From the NCBI GenBank assembly GCA_035634255.1, contig DASQDI010000124.1, positions 1 through 64,000 on the forward strand: a stretch of DNA of 64,000 bases, read 5' to 3'. The position numbers and the translations under genes were made by a program. Of the stretch, positions 8,589 through 16,853 are shown piece after piece; the first letter of the stretch is position 1, and each line of letters starts with the position of its first letter. This DNA comes from DATLMR01 sp035634255 (GTDB taxonomy: Bacteria; Acidobacteriota; Blastocatellia; UBA7656). A model generated the notes under the pieces. The model saw only the letters and a program-made list of their open reading frames with translations, was not told the DNA's origin and made no database searches.

Positions 8589-9224
8589 ATGGCTTGGTCA
8601 GGAATATTGAGATTCACCGATGGCATTTCGATCCTCGAAAATCCACAACCGCCTACGGTCCCCAACCCGGCGACTCTGGCTATTGCAGGTGGCCCCGACC
8701 CGATCAGTCATGCCACCGGCTATTTCCAGAATAATGGTTTTAATGATGGGGATCACATCCGTGCCTTGGGAACGTCCGGGACGCAGGGTGAAACGACGGT
8801 TATTTTCATGACCATCGCTCAGCGGATAGAATTCGACACAGGGGCCACGGATGACGCCGCTCTGACGGCACCCTCAACTGCCGCGGGCCAACCTTCTCGA
8901 AAAGCGGGCGGGGCGAGTAAGTCTTCCGCTAAGAAAGCAACCGCTAAGAAAGCGCCCGTAAAGAAAGCAAGCGCGAAGAAAGCGGCGAAGAAAGCAGCGG
9001 CGAAGTCCGGGGCGGGCAAAGCTCCCGCGAAACGAGTTGCTAAGGCAACTAAAGCTGCCAAGACAACTAAAAAGGCGACCGCTAAAAAGACAGCTGCTAA
9101 AAAGGCGACTGCTAAAAAGACTGCCGCTTCCCGGCCTGCAAAAGCGACGGCTAAGAGACCGGCCAAGAAAGCTCCGGCGAAGTCTACGACCAGGAGCGCC
9201 GGGAAAAAGGGGAGGAAGCGCTGA
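8589..9224 (+). CDS. Small N-terminal domain fused to a histone H1-like Lys/Ala tail
   Basis: A 211-residue protein with two distinct halves. Residues 1-85 look like a compact beta-rich domain (GILRFTDGI ... GFNDGDHIRALGTSG ... TVIFMTIAQ) that I do not recognise; the GDHIRALG segment is reminiscent of OB-fold strands. From about residue 97 to the end the chain is a disordered AAKK/PAKK-type repeat, extremely rich in Lys, Ala, Thr and Ser, like bacterial histone H1-like proteins (Hc1/AlgP type). AGGGGG lies 7 bases before the ATG. The tail almost certainly binds nucleic acid or another polyanion; the role of the head is unknown. Convergent with the CHRD gene. Confidence 0.8.
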   Translation: MAWSGILRFTDGISILENPQPPTVPNPATLAIAGGPDPISHATGYFQNNGFNDGDHIRALGTSGTQGETTVIFMTIAQRIEFDTGATDDAALTAPSTAAGQPSRKAGGASKSSAKKATAKKAPVKKASAKKAAKKAAAKSGAGKAPAKRVAKATKAAKTTKKATAKKTAAKKATAKKTAASRPAKATAKRPAKKAPAKSTTRSAGKKGRKR

Positions 9225-9294
9225 AGAGAATCGGCTACTGACATCCACTCGGAGCGGGTTAAGAAGCGGCCGGGTAAAACCGAATCGAGGCGTC

Positions 9295-9329
9295 GCCCGA
9301 GGGCTGTATTCCCATGACAGCCCTCGGGC
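9295..9329. terminator. Bidirectional terminator-like hairpin
   Basis: A perfect 13-bp GC-rich stem (GCCCGAGGGCTGT / ACAGCCCTCGGGC, loop 9308-9316) lies between the convergent 3' ends of the H1-like gene (9224) and the CHRD gene (9353). There is no strong U tract on either strand, but position and stability suit transcription termination from both sides. Confidence 0.6.
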
Positions 9330-9352
9330 CATTGATGACCGACAGAGGTCAC

Positions 9353-9802
9353 CTATTTTGAAAGTTGTCCTCGCACAGCGCCGTTGGGGAATTCGGCGTT
9401 GTGCACGTTGACGTAGAAGTTCGCGGGGTTCTGCCTGATCCGCTTGATCAACTCCGCGTCCGCGCTGACGCAATTCTTGGAGGAGCCCTCCGCGGGCGGG
9501 GGCGTCAGAGTCACGACCGGGGGGCCCGCCTGACCGGTCGGCGCTTCGTGTATGTGGGCGGCCGTTGCGGTCGCGATGTTAGAGACCGTGAGCTCGAAGC
9601 AAACCTGATTCTGCCCCTGGTTCAGAGTGATCTGGGCCGTGCCGCCTCCGTCAGTATCGCCCGGCCCCGGCACCTCGGCCGCTCCCGTGAGGGTGGTCGA
9701 TAGAGGGCGGCCGCCCTTATCTTTATCCTGCCCCGTGGCGAAGTTGCTAAAGATGAGCAGCGACGCCAAGACCATTAGTGTGAACAGACGTTTCTTCTTC
9801 AT
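9353..9802 (-). CDS. Secreted CHRD-domain protein
   Basis: A 149-residue exported protein. A signal peptide (KKKRLFTLMVLASLLIF ... TGQ) is followed by a single CHRD domain, with the family pattern LTGAAEVPGPGDTDGGGTAQITL, VSNIATATAAHIHEAPTGQAG (split across about residues 73-93), then NFYVNVHNAEFPNGAVRGQL at the end. CHRD domains were named from chordin and occur widely as small secreted bacterial proteins of unknown role. It sits 70 bases downstream of the sorbosone dehydrogenase-like gene on the same strand and could be co-transcribed with it. Confidence 0.86.
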   Translation of the reverse strand: MKKKRLFTLMVLASLLIFSNFATGQDKDKGGRPLSTTLTGAAEVPGPGDTDGGGTAQITLNQGQNQVCFELTVSNIATATAAHIHEAPTGQAGPPVVTLTPPPAEGSSKNCVSADAELIKRIRQNPANFYVNVHNAEFPNGAVRGQLSK

Positions 9803-9871
9803 ATCGATCCGATGCCCCTTGTCCTTGAAATACTCACAAGCGTCTTCCCGCGAGCCATACCTTCTGATCGC

Positions 9872-11500
9872 CTAGCGGCTGCGGGTTATCTCGTAGATCG
9901 CCCCCTTGTCGAGCGTTACCACGAAGAGGTTTCCGTTAGGCCCGGTCTTGATGTCGGTGACCACCCCGAAGTCCCTGCCGATGAGCAGGCTCTCGCTCTC
10001 GGCCATGTCATGAAAAGTTCTGTTATCGGCAACCCTGTCCTCAAGCCTCGGGTCATCGACCCCGATCCTCTTGCGGTTGCCCGTCAGGTTGAAGTGGAAC
10101 AAAGGGCCGCCCAGAGGCTCGGGCACCGAGAACCCCACGAACAGGTCCCCGAAGAACTGAGGCCCCAACGCCCTGCTGTTGAGGAACCCGATGGCGGCCG
10201 GGGCGAGCACGTGCTTCCAGCTGAACTCCGGGTCGCTGTAGTGAGAGCCGGGCAAAACGAAGAGTCGCGACAGCGCCGCCTGCTGCGTGTCCGCGATGCG
10301 CTCGGGCGGCCAGCGGAGTTGTTGCAGGTTCGGGAAGTCCTCGTGGTGCAGGGCCGTGGTCTCGATCAGCTTGTACTCGGCCACGCGGCGCGCGGGCCCT
10401 ATGACCTGAATCCACCCCGAATTCATGCCGGGCTCCACCAGATTAAGCTCGTCGAAAGCATCCTCGCCGTTCTCCTGATCCCAGAGGTTGCCCGAGAGCG
10501 GGTCGAAGGCCATCCCGAAGCTGTTGCGGACGCCGTAGGCGAACACCTTTTTGATATTCTCTCCGACCTCTCCCCCGATGGCGGCCCCGGCGCTAAAGAG
10601 AGGGTTGTCGGTCGGGGTCGAGCCGTCATCGTTGAGGCGCAGGATCACGCCCGTGAAGTGCGCGTCGTCCGGCTGAGGGCCGCCGAACTGATCGTCCGGC
10701 ATGACGGGGCCGAGGCCCGTCGCGGTCGGGCCGGACGGAAGGTTCTGAAGCTGGCCGCGGCGGCCCGCGTCACCGAACATGATGTAGAGCTTGCGGTCCG
10801 GCCCGAACGCGAGCACTCCGCCGTCGTGATTGCCGCGCGGCGGCTGGGTTTCGTCCCCCTGCCCGGGCGGGACGGGCGCCCCGTCATTCTGAAAGGCGAG
10901 AAGCTTGATCAGGTTCCTGTCAAACGTAAGCGTGGAGCCGTTCCAGACGAACCGGTCGACCCTGTTCCCCAGCAGAGGGACGGCAAGTACGTCCTCGGTG
11001 TCCGCCCCGAGTTGAGGGGTGTCCGGGCACTCCGCCTCGACCGGGAAGAAGGGATTGTCCGGGGGCGGGGGCGTGCCGTGACAGGTCCAGAAGAGGTACA
11101 CTCCGGGGTTTGTTGGGAAATCCGGGTGGAGGGCTATTCCGAGCAGGCCGCGCTCGGAGGCGGCGTTCACCGCGAGGTCCAGCACGGTGCTGTGGACGGA
11201 CCCATTCAGTATCCGCTTCACCTGCCCGGTGTTCTTTTCGAGGGCGAGGATGTCATTGTCTCCGATAAAGGCGATGCTGATGGGAGTGATCAACCCCCCG
11301 ACAAATTGCCTCACCGCCAGGTTGGGGTGCAGCATCGACGGCTCGGGTGCCTGGGCTTTCACGCCCCCGCTTCCGAGAAAGCTGGTCGCCAGAAAAATAA
11401 GCAGGAGCGCGCAGCCGACAACATAAGGCACCTTGCCGGAATTGACTGGATTGCCGGGATCAGGGTATCCAACTCTTACCGACTGTCCGACTTTACTCAT
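9872..11500 (-). CDS. PQQ-type glucose/sorbosone dehydrogenase-like protein
   Basis: A 542-residue exported beta-propeller protein of the glucose/sorbosone dehydrogenase family, which oxidises aldoses in the periplasm, usually with PQQ. A hydrophobic segment near residues 27-42 serves as signal peptide or anchor. Family motifs follow: ERGLLGIALHPDF, NHDGGVLAFGPDRKLYIMFGDAG (split), GVRNSFGMAFDPLSGNLW and an acidic DQENGEDAFDELN block. The ATG at 11500 is preceded by GGAGG at the proper distance, so it is preferred over an in-frame start 7 codons upstream. Catalytic substrate and cofactor are inferred from the family. It may share a transcript with the downstream CHRD gene. Confidence 0.84.
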   Translation of the reverse strand: MSKVGQSVRVGYPDPGNPVNSGKVPYVVGCALLLIFLATSFLGSGGVKAQAPEPSMLHPNLAVRQFVGGLITPISIAFIGDNDILALEKNTGQVKRILNGSVHSTVLDLAVNAASERGLLGIALHPDFPTNPGVYLFWTCHGTPPPPDNPFFPVEAECPDTPQLGADTEDVLAVPLLGNRVDRFVWNGSTLTFDRNLIKLLAFQNDGAPVPPGQGDETQPPRGNHDGGVLAFGPDRKLYIMFGDAGRRGQLQNLPSGPTATGLGPVMPDDQFGGPQPDDAHFTGVILRLNDDGSTPTDNPLFSAGAAIGGEVGENIKKVFAYGVRNSFGMAFDPLSGNLWDQENGEDAFDELNLVEPGMNSGWIQVIGPARRVAEYKLIETTALHHEDFPNLQQLRWPPERIADTQQAALSRLFVLPGSHYSDPEFSWKHVLAPAAIGFLNSRALGPQFFGDLFVGFSVPEPLGGPLFHFNLTGNRKRIGVDDPRLEDRVADNRTFHDMAESESLLIGRDFGVVTDIKTGPNGNLFVVTLDKGAIYEITRSR

Positions 11501-11679
11501 AGAATTACCTCCTTCGAGCATTCGCAGTGGCGAGCCTGTTCATCGTGAGGTCAGGTAGAAAGCAAGCCACGGGTTCAGAAAGGTCCACAGGTGTGAGGAT
11601 GAGGCAGGTGAGGGAAGCGAATATTAGTAAGGACTATTTTTTACCCCGGAGTCCGCTTTGTCAACTCGCCGCCAACTCG

Positions 11680-12294
11680 TCATCCGGGCCGCGTGTCGGA
11701 GTCGAGGCGCTCCTGCCAGATCAGGTCCGGGACGAAACAGTAACAGTTGAAATCCTTTTGTAACTCCGCCGTGTAATCGTCTATGGCCAGCAGGCCCGGC
11801 TCGCACAGCTCGATGAGCGCGTCGTACGTCCTGCGGTTCAGAGCATACGCATGCGTCAGGTAAGTCATCTTCGCTCTCGCCACGTTGTCGGAGACCTGAA
11901 CCGGGTCTTCGAAATGTCTCCCCCCGAACAGGAGCATGTCCCAATCGCCGGGCAACTGCTCCATGTAACGCGGGAATTTCTGATTGAACTCGGGGTCGAA
12001 TACGCAATCGTCCTCAAAGATGAGTAAGTTCGGGTATGCGTTCTTCTGGGCCGACCTGAGCACCGCCAGATGGCTCTGCAGGCACCCGTAGTGGCCGGGC
12101 GTATAAGGCCACGCTTCGGGCACATTCATCCTCAGGCCGTCGAAGGCGGGGAACCTGACGACCGAGCCTATCCCCTGCTCGGCGAACCTCTCCTTCATCC
12201 GCTCCCACCGCTCGGGCCTCCTGTCCAGGTTAATGCACACCTTGTGCGGGAAGAGGCTGTTCAACTTATCTGACCGGGTATCATCGCTGCTCAT
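11680..12294 (-). CDS. Glycosyltransferase family 25 protein
   Basis: A 204-residue GT25-type enzyme (LPS galactosyltransferase / collagen galactosyltransferase-like). It has the N-terminal CINLDRRPERWERM signature, GCLQSHLAVLRSA, the metal- and nucleotide-binding LIFEDDCVF segment, and the C-terminal AYALNRRTYDALIE block. GGGAG lies 4 bases before the chosen ATG. It probably adds a hexose to a surface glycan in the cytosol. It is transcribed away from the GT/RibA cluster across a 268-base divergent gap, so it may belong to the same functional neighbourhood without sharing its operon. Confidence 0.85.
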   Translation of the reverse strand: MSSDDTRSDKLNSLFPHKVCINLDRRPERWERMKERFAEQGIGSVVRFPAFDGLRMNVPEAWPYTPGHYGCLQSHLAVLRSAQKNAYPNLLIFEDDCVFDPEFNQKFPRYMEQLPGDWDMLLFGGRHFEDPVQVSDNVARAKMTYLTHAYALNRRTYDALIELCEPGLLAIDDYTAELQKDFNCYCFVPDLIWQERLDSDTRPG

Positions 12295-12562
12295 AAGGCT
12301 CCCTTTACGATGGCCGCTCGCGCACACCTGTGCGGCGGTAACGCCGCAATTTTTTCGTGATTTTCAGTACTGGTTATACTATACTCGGCGGGTTGTTAAT
12401 TTGGTATCAGGTTGCGGTAATAACGTTCAACACGGTTCCGGCGGATAAACTGCCCGGTTTCAGCTTTCTTCTCAGCTTGCCGAAGAACAAGCGATAGCTG
12501 GTTTAATTGAATCTCGCCAACAAGCGACAAAACTGATTTAAGCAATAAACTTCTCTTGAACT

Positions 12563-13549
12563 ATGAAGAAGAAAGCCTTACTAGCCTCTTCCGCGAATCC
12601 CTACCCTGTTGTGACTAGCGGCTGCGAAAGGCTCATCATAGACTACCAGTCACACCTGCTGTCCGACTACGACGTTTACTTCCTCCTGATGAGGCCGGGC
12701 GGCTGGGAACCGGTCGGGCTGTACCACCACGACGAGTTGGTCACGGGCGACGTAACGATGGACGAGGTGCTGCGTCACGACTTCGAATTCGCCCTGTTCA
12801 TCGGCTTCATAGAAAACGACTTCACGAGGCTGATCGTCGAGCGAATCCCGTCCTTCTGCCTCACCGACATCCACCCGAGAGACGACCTGCCCGCCGGGAT
12901 GTTCAAGGGGATCATGGCGCACCGCAGCACGAGCCCCGGCAGAGACGTTCTGCTCCTGGGCGCTTGCTATAATTCGGAAATATTCTACAAAAACAGGCGG
13001 CGGGAAGAGTTCATTCTATCCGTGGCGAGGATCCACCCGGACAAGAATCAGCAGGAGTTGGTACGCGGCTACAGGGAGAGGATATATGAGAAGTACCGCC
13101 TGCCGCTCTACCTCGTGGGCGGCGCGAATGGCGCCGATTATTTCGCGGAGGTGAGCCAGTACGTCGATAACGTCAGCGTCTTTTCCACGGTCGATCCCGA
13201 GAGGCCCGACGCGACAGGCTGGAAGTCGTCCCACGAAATAGCCGACCTCTGTAACCGGGCCAGGATGTTCGTCATGGCCTCCCCGAAAGAGAGTTTCTGT
13301 ATCGCCCTGATCGAGGCGATGGCCTGCGGCGCCACCTGTGTCGTGGACGGCAACTACTGGGGGTTTGACGAGGCCGACATAAGGCCGAACGTTTATGGGA
13401 ACACGGCCGGGAAGAGGGGCTCAATCCTCGACCTGCTGGACGAGGCGCTGGGCCGCGACGTCCGAATCGACGGGTCCGAGTGGGTGAAGAAATTCTCACT
13501 GAAGGAGACGAAGAAGGCGCTTTTAAAATTCATCGAGGAGCGGCTCTAG
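12563..13549 (+). CDS. GT4-like glycosyltransferase, first gene of the cluster
   Basis: A 328-residue GT-B fold glycosyltransferase. The C-terminal half has FILSVARIHPDKNQQELVRGY (nucleotide-sugar domain entry), the acceptor/donor loop ADLCNRARMFVMASPKESFCIALIEAMACGATCVV (split), matching the group 1 E-x7-E pattern with ESFCIALIE. The N-terminal half is divergent and short. It is the first gene of a rightward run continuing through methyltransferase, RibA-RibD fusion, dehydrogenase and a second GT. Donor and acceptor sugars are unknown; the context suggests glycosylation of a small molecule or a surface glycan. Confidence 0.82.
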   Translation: MKKKALLASSANPYPVVTSGCERLIIDYQSHLLSDYDVYFLLMRPGGWEPVGLYHHDELVTGDVTMDEVLRHDFEFALFIGFIENDFTRLIVERIPSFCLTDIHPRDDLPAGMFKGIMAHRSTSPGRDVLLLGACYNSEIFYKNRRREEFILSVARIHPDKNQQELVRGYRERIYEKYRLPLYLVGGANGADYFAEVSQYVDNVSVFSTVDPERPDATGWKSSHEIADLCNRARMFVMASPKESFCIALIEAMACGATCVVDGNYWGFDEADIRPNVYGNTAGKRGSILDLLDEALGRDVRIDGSEWVKKFSLKETKKALLKFIEERL

Positions 13550-13600
13550 CGAGGTGGTCGGGGGCGAACGGCGGGCGGGCCCGTTCGGGATGTCTATCAT

Positions 13601-14356
13601 ATGCTCAGGAAATTAGTAACGACACAGGTACACAGCACCGCGGACATAAGAGATTTTTTTGACGACTTCGCCCATGCCTACTCCGAGCGACACGGCCACC
13701 CGGACCGCCTGCTCAATTACCGGATCGCCCTGATCAAACGACACGCCGAGCTTTCCGGCGACGACGTTGTACTCGACATCGGCTGCGGCAATGGGCACCA
13801 CCTTTTCGCCCTGGCCGGGGGCATAGGGCGCGGCGTGGGAGTCGACCTGTCGCCGGCGATGATAGGAGTGGCTCAGGAGCGCCTTCGCTCTTCGCCGGCG
13901 CAGGGCAGCCTCACTTTTTTCAGCGACGACGGGGAGAAGCTCGACACCGTGCCCGATGGCTCGGTCGACCTGGCCATCTGCGTCGGCGCGTTCGAGCACA
14001 TGCTGAACAAGCCGGCCGTTCTGGAGAGCGCGCACCGGGTGCTCAGGCTCCCCGGCCGGTTCTTCTGTCTCACCCTCAACGGAGGTTATTTCTGGTATCA
14101 AACGCTCGCCCCATTGCTCGGGCTGGAGACCAAACACCTTTCCACCGATAAATTCTTAAAGCGTGATGAGCTGTTGCGCCTGGCCTCGGAAGCCGGCTTC
14201 CGCCGCATAGAAGTCGGCCACTGGACCTTCATCCCGAAAGGGGATATGCCCCCGGCCCTGGGGCTTATCTGTCAGGGGCTCGATCTCGCCGGGAGGGTCT
14301 TCAGAATAAATTCATTGCGCGGCGGCCTGTGGGCCTGCGCATGGAAAGAAGACTGA
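13601..14356 (+). CDS. Class I SAM-dependent methyltransferase
   Basis: A 251-residue methyltransferase. Motif I is VLDIGCGNGHHLFALA (about residues 59-74), followed by GVGVDLSPAMIGVA (motif II acidic residue) and the Methyltransf_11 pattern DGSVDLAICVGAFEHMLNKP. The C-terminal third carries a more hydrophobic region of unknown role. It is separated by 51 bases from the upstream glycosyltransferase and 43 bases from the downstream RibA-RibD fusion on the same strand. Substrate unknown; the operon suggests the product of the cyclohydrolase pathway or its sugar. Confidence 0.86.
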   Translation: MLRKLVTTQVHSTADIRDFFDDFAHAYSERHGHPDRLLNYRIALIKRHAELSGDDVVLDIGCGNGHHLFALAGGIGRGVGVDLSPAMIGVAQERLRSSPAQGSLTFFSDDGEKLDTVPDGSVDLAICVGAFEHMLNKPAVLESAHRVLRLPGRFFCLTLNGGYFWYQTLAPLLGLETKHLSTDKFLKRDELLRLASEAGFRRIEVGHWTFIPKGDMPPALGLICQGLDLAGRVFRINSLRGGLWACAWKED

Positions 14357-14399
14357 CGGTCGGGGCATTAATCCAAGGAGTCTGGAGGTATCGATTATC

Positions 14400-15794
14400 A
14401 TGGCCGAGGCGAGAGTAACCCAAATGGCGTCCGCCCGTGTCCCTGTTACGGTCGGCGAATCTCAGTTACATCTTTACGCCAGCAACCTGGACGACAAGGA
14501 GCACCTCGCGTTACTTGTAGGTGACATAGCCCATCGGGAGGACGTGCTGGTGCGGGTCCACTCCGAGTGTTTCACCGGGGACGTGCTGGGCTCGCTCCGG
14601 TGTGATTGCGGGGCGCAGCTGAGCCAGGCCATGAGACTGATAGCGGAGGAAGGCGCGGGGATTCTCATCTACCTGCGCCAGGAAGGGCGAGGCATCGGCC
14701 TCCTCAACAAGCTGCGCGCTTATAATCTTCAGGATCAGGGGTACGACACGGTCGAGGCCAACCTCATGCTGGGGCACGGGGCTGACGAGCGCGATTACAC
14801 CATCGCGGCTCTCATACTCAAGCACCTGGGCATCCGTTCGGTTCGGTTACTCACGAACAATCCCCTGAAGACCGAGGGCCTGCAAAAATCGGGCATTCTC
14901 GTCAAGGCTCGCGTGCCTCTGCAATCCGGCGTCACCTCGGAGAACGCCGCGTACCTGCTGACCAAGGCCCGGCGAATGCGCCACCTCCTGAGCCTCGACT
15001 CCTTCTCTCCCCCCGTGGCGGCACCCGATAACGGGGTTAAGGTGGCGCGCCTTGATGACTACGACGATCACGACGGTCATGACGACCATATCAAGGGGTT
15101 ATTAAAAAGGGCGGCAGGCCATCGCCAGCGGACGGGCCGGCCCTTCGTGACTCTGAGTTACGCGCAAAGCATGGATGGCTGCATCGCGGCCAGTTCGGGC
15201 AAGCCTCTGGCCCTGAGCGGCTCTCAGTCCCTCACCCTGACTCACAAACTTCGGGCGGCGCACGACGCCATCCTCGTAGGCATCGGGGCCGTGTTGGCAG
15301 ACAACCCTCGGCTCACCGTGCGGCTGGTCGAAGGTAAAGACCCGCAGCCAGTCGTGGTGGACAGTAAGCTGCGGTTGCCCTCGAATGCCAACCTTCTGCA
15401 AAACCGCTCCCTGCCTCCCCTGATCGCGACGACTGAGGCGGCCGGCACCGAGCGCCAGAAAACACTCGAAGCGGCCGGGGTCCGCGTCCTGCGCCTGCCG
15501 GCGAATGCGAGGGGGCAGGTTGACCTGCGCGCCCTGCTCGACCGGCTGGGCGAGTCCGGCATCAACCGCCTGATGGTTGAGGGCGGGGCGGGCATCATCA
15601 CCAGCTTTCTATCCGAGCGGCTGGTCGATCACATAGTCCTGACCACGGCCCCCGTCGTCGTAGGCGGCCTGCCCGCCGTGAGCAGGCTGGAGCGGGACGA
15701 CCCGAAATACTTCCCCCGCCTTCGCAACATGCGCCACCAGCGATTGGGGGACGACCTGATTTTTTGGGGCGACCCGGACTGGGAGGAATCGTGA
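14400..15794 (+). CDS. GTP cyclohydrolase II fused to RibD-type reductase domain
   Basis: A 464-residue fusion. Residues about 15-200 are a full RibA domain: HSECFTGD and RCDCGAQ supply the zinc Cys57, Cys68 and Cys70, RQEGRGIG and LTNNP are intact. It should open GTP to 2,5-diamino-6-ribosylamino-pyrimidinone phosphate. Residues about 245-455 are a RibD_C reductase (TLSYAQSMDGCIA, DAILVGIGAVLADNP, LMVEGGAGI), which reduces the ribosyl to a ribityl side chain with NADPH. The RibD deaminase domain and the RibB domain are both absent. The linker at 219-230 is DDYDDHDGHDDH, unusually acidic and His-rich. The stop overlaps the next gene's GTG start. Context points to a specialised pathway, not routine riboflavin synthesis. 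Confidence 0.9.
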   Translation: MAEARVTQMASARVPVTVGESQLHLYASNLDDKEHLALLVGDIAHREDVLVRVHSECFTGDVLGSLRCDCGAQLSQAMRLIAEEGAGILIYLRQEGRGIGLLNKLRAYNLQDQGYDTVEANLMLGHGADERDYTIAALILKHLGIRSVRLLTNNPLKTEGLQKSGILVKARVPLQSGVTSENAAYLLTKARRMRHLLSLDSFSPPVAAPDNGVKVARLDDYDDHDGHDDHIKGLLKRAAGHRQRTGRPFVTLSYAQSMDGCIAASSGKPLALSGSQSLTLTHKLRAAHDAILVGIGAVLADNPRLTVRLVEGKDPQPVVVDSKLRLPSNANLLQNRSLPPLIATTEAAGTERQKTLEAAGVRVLRLPANARGQVDLRALLDRLGESGINRLMVEGGAGIITSFLSERLVDHIVLTTAPVVVGGLPAVSRLERDDPKYFPRLRNMRHQRLGDDLIFWGDPDWEES

Positions 15795-16822
15795 AGCGAT
15801 TGGCCCTGTACTTCACCGCGCCGCATGAAGTATCCGTGAGGGAGGAGTCCCTGCCCCCGCCCGCCGCCGGGCAGGTTCTGGTTCACACTATCGTATCGGC
15901 CATAAGCGCGGGCACGGAGCTGTTGTTCTACCGGGGCCAGATGCCCGACGACATCTCCGTGGACGAGACCATCTCGGCACTCGCCGGTAATTACAGCTTC
16001 CCGCTCAAGTATGGCTACGCCGCCGTGGGGAGGGTGACAGAGGTCGGCGAAGGCGTCGATCAGGAATGGCGGGGGAAGATAGTCTTCACCTTTCACCCGC
16101 ATGAAAGCAGCTTCCTGATCTCCCCCGACGAGTTGATGCCCGTGCCCCCCGGCCTCTCCCCCGAAGAGGCGTCCCTGTTACCCAACATGGAGACAAGTGT
16201 CAACTTTCTCATGGACGGCCAGCCGCTGATCGGAGAGCAGGTGGCGGTCCTCGGGCAGGGGGTCGTGGGCCTGCTCACGACGGCGTTGCTGGCAAAGCTG
16301 CCTCTGTCGAGCCTCGTCACTCTGGACAGCTATTCCCTGCGCCGAAGGAAATCTCTGGCTCTCGGCGCTCAGGCCAGCCTCGACCCGGAGTCGCCGGGCG
16401 CGGCGGATCGGTTGGCCTCTCTGCTGCGGAAAGAGAGCCCCTACGCGGGCGCGGATTTGACGTACGAGCTCTCCGGCAATCCCGACGCTCTGGAAAAAGC
16501 CATTGAGGTCACAGGCTTCAACGGGCGCATCGTGATCGGCTCCTGTTATGGCCAGAAGCAGGTAACCTCGAACCTCGGCGCGCGCTTCCACCGCAGCCGC
16601 ATTCGCCTCATAAGCAGTCAGGTCAGCACCATCGCGCCGGAGTGGACTGGCCGGTGGACTAAAGCCCGCCGCCTCCAAACGGCGTGGCAGATGCTCGCGC
16701 ACCTGAAGCCCGCGCACCTGATCACTCACCGCTTCCCCGTGGCTCGGGCGGCGCAGGCATACGCTCTGCTCGACGAGCACCCGGAGGAAGCCATTCAGGT
16801 AATTCTGACATACGAAAGTTGA
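15791..16822 (+). CDS. BchC-like medium-chain dehydrogenase without zinc ligands
   Basis: A 343-residue MDR-superfamily oxidoreductase. The N-terminal GroES-like domain has ISAGTELLFYRGQMP and YGYAAVGRVTEVG where zinc alcohol dehydrogenases carry the catalytic Cys and GHE; this resembles the BchC (bacteriochlorophyllide dehydrogenase) subgroup. The Rossmann domain has VAVLGQGVVGLLTTALL and VTLDSYSLRRRKSLALGA. The GTG at 15791 overlaps the RibA-RibD stop (GTGA) and has GGAGG 4 bases upstream, so translational coupling is likely. It probably oxidises or reduces a hydroxyl or keto group on the pathway intermediate. No photosynthesis gene is nearby. Confidence 0.84.
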   Translation: MKRLALYFTAPHEVSVREESLPPPAAGQVLVHTIVSAISAGTELLFYRGQMPDDISVDETISALAGNYSFPLKYGYAAVGRVTEVGEGVDQEWRGKIVFTFHPHESSFLISPDELMPVPPGLSPEEASLLPNMETSVNFLMDGQPLIGEQVAVLGQGVVGLLTTALLAKLPLSSLVTLDSYSLRRRKSLALGAQASLDPESPGAADRLASLLRKESPYAGADLTYELSGNPDALEKAIEVTGFNGRIVIGSCYGQKQVTSNLGARFHRSRIRLISSQVSTIAPEWTGRWTKARRLQTAWQMLAHLKPAHLITHRFPVARAAQAYALLDEHPEEAIQVILTYES

Positions 16823-16853
16823 CGGGGATACGCGGCCTTAAGCGGGAACTTTG

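Noticed and set aside
8931..9190. Repetitive GCTAAGAAAGC-like DNA taken for a CRISPR array or satellite
   Set aside because: The repeats are short, in frame and encode AAKK peptide units; there are no spacers of uniform length.
9812..11548. Long open frame on the + strand opposite the sorbosone dehydrogenase-like gene
   Set aside because: It lies antisense to a gene with clear domains, and its product is Arg/Val/Glu-rich with no motif; it is a GC-driven shadow frame.
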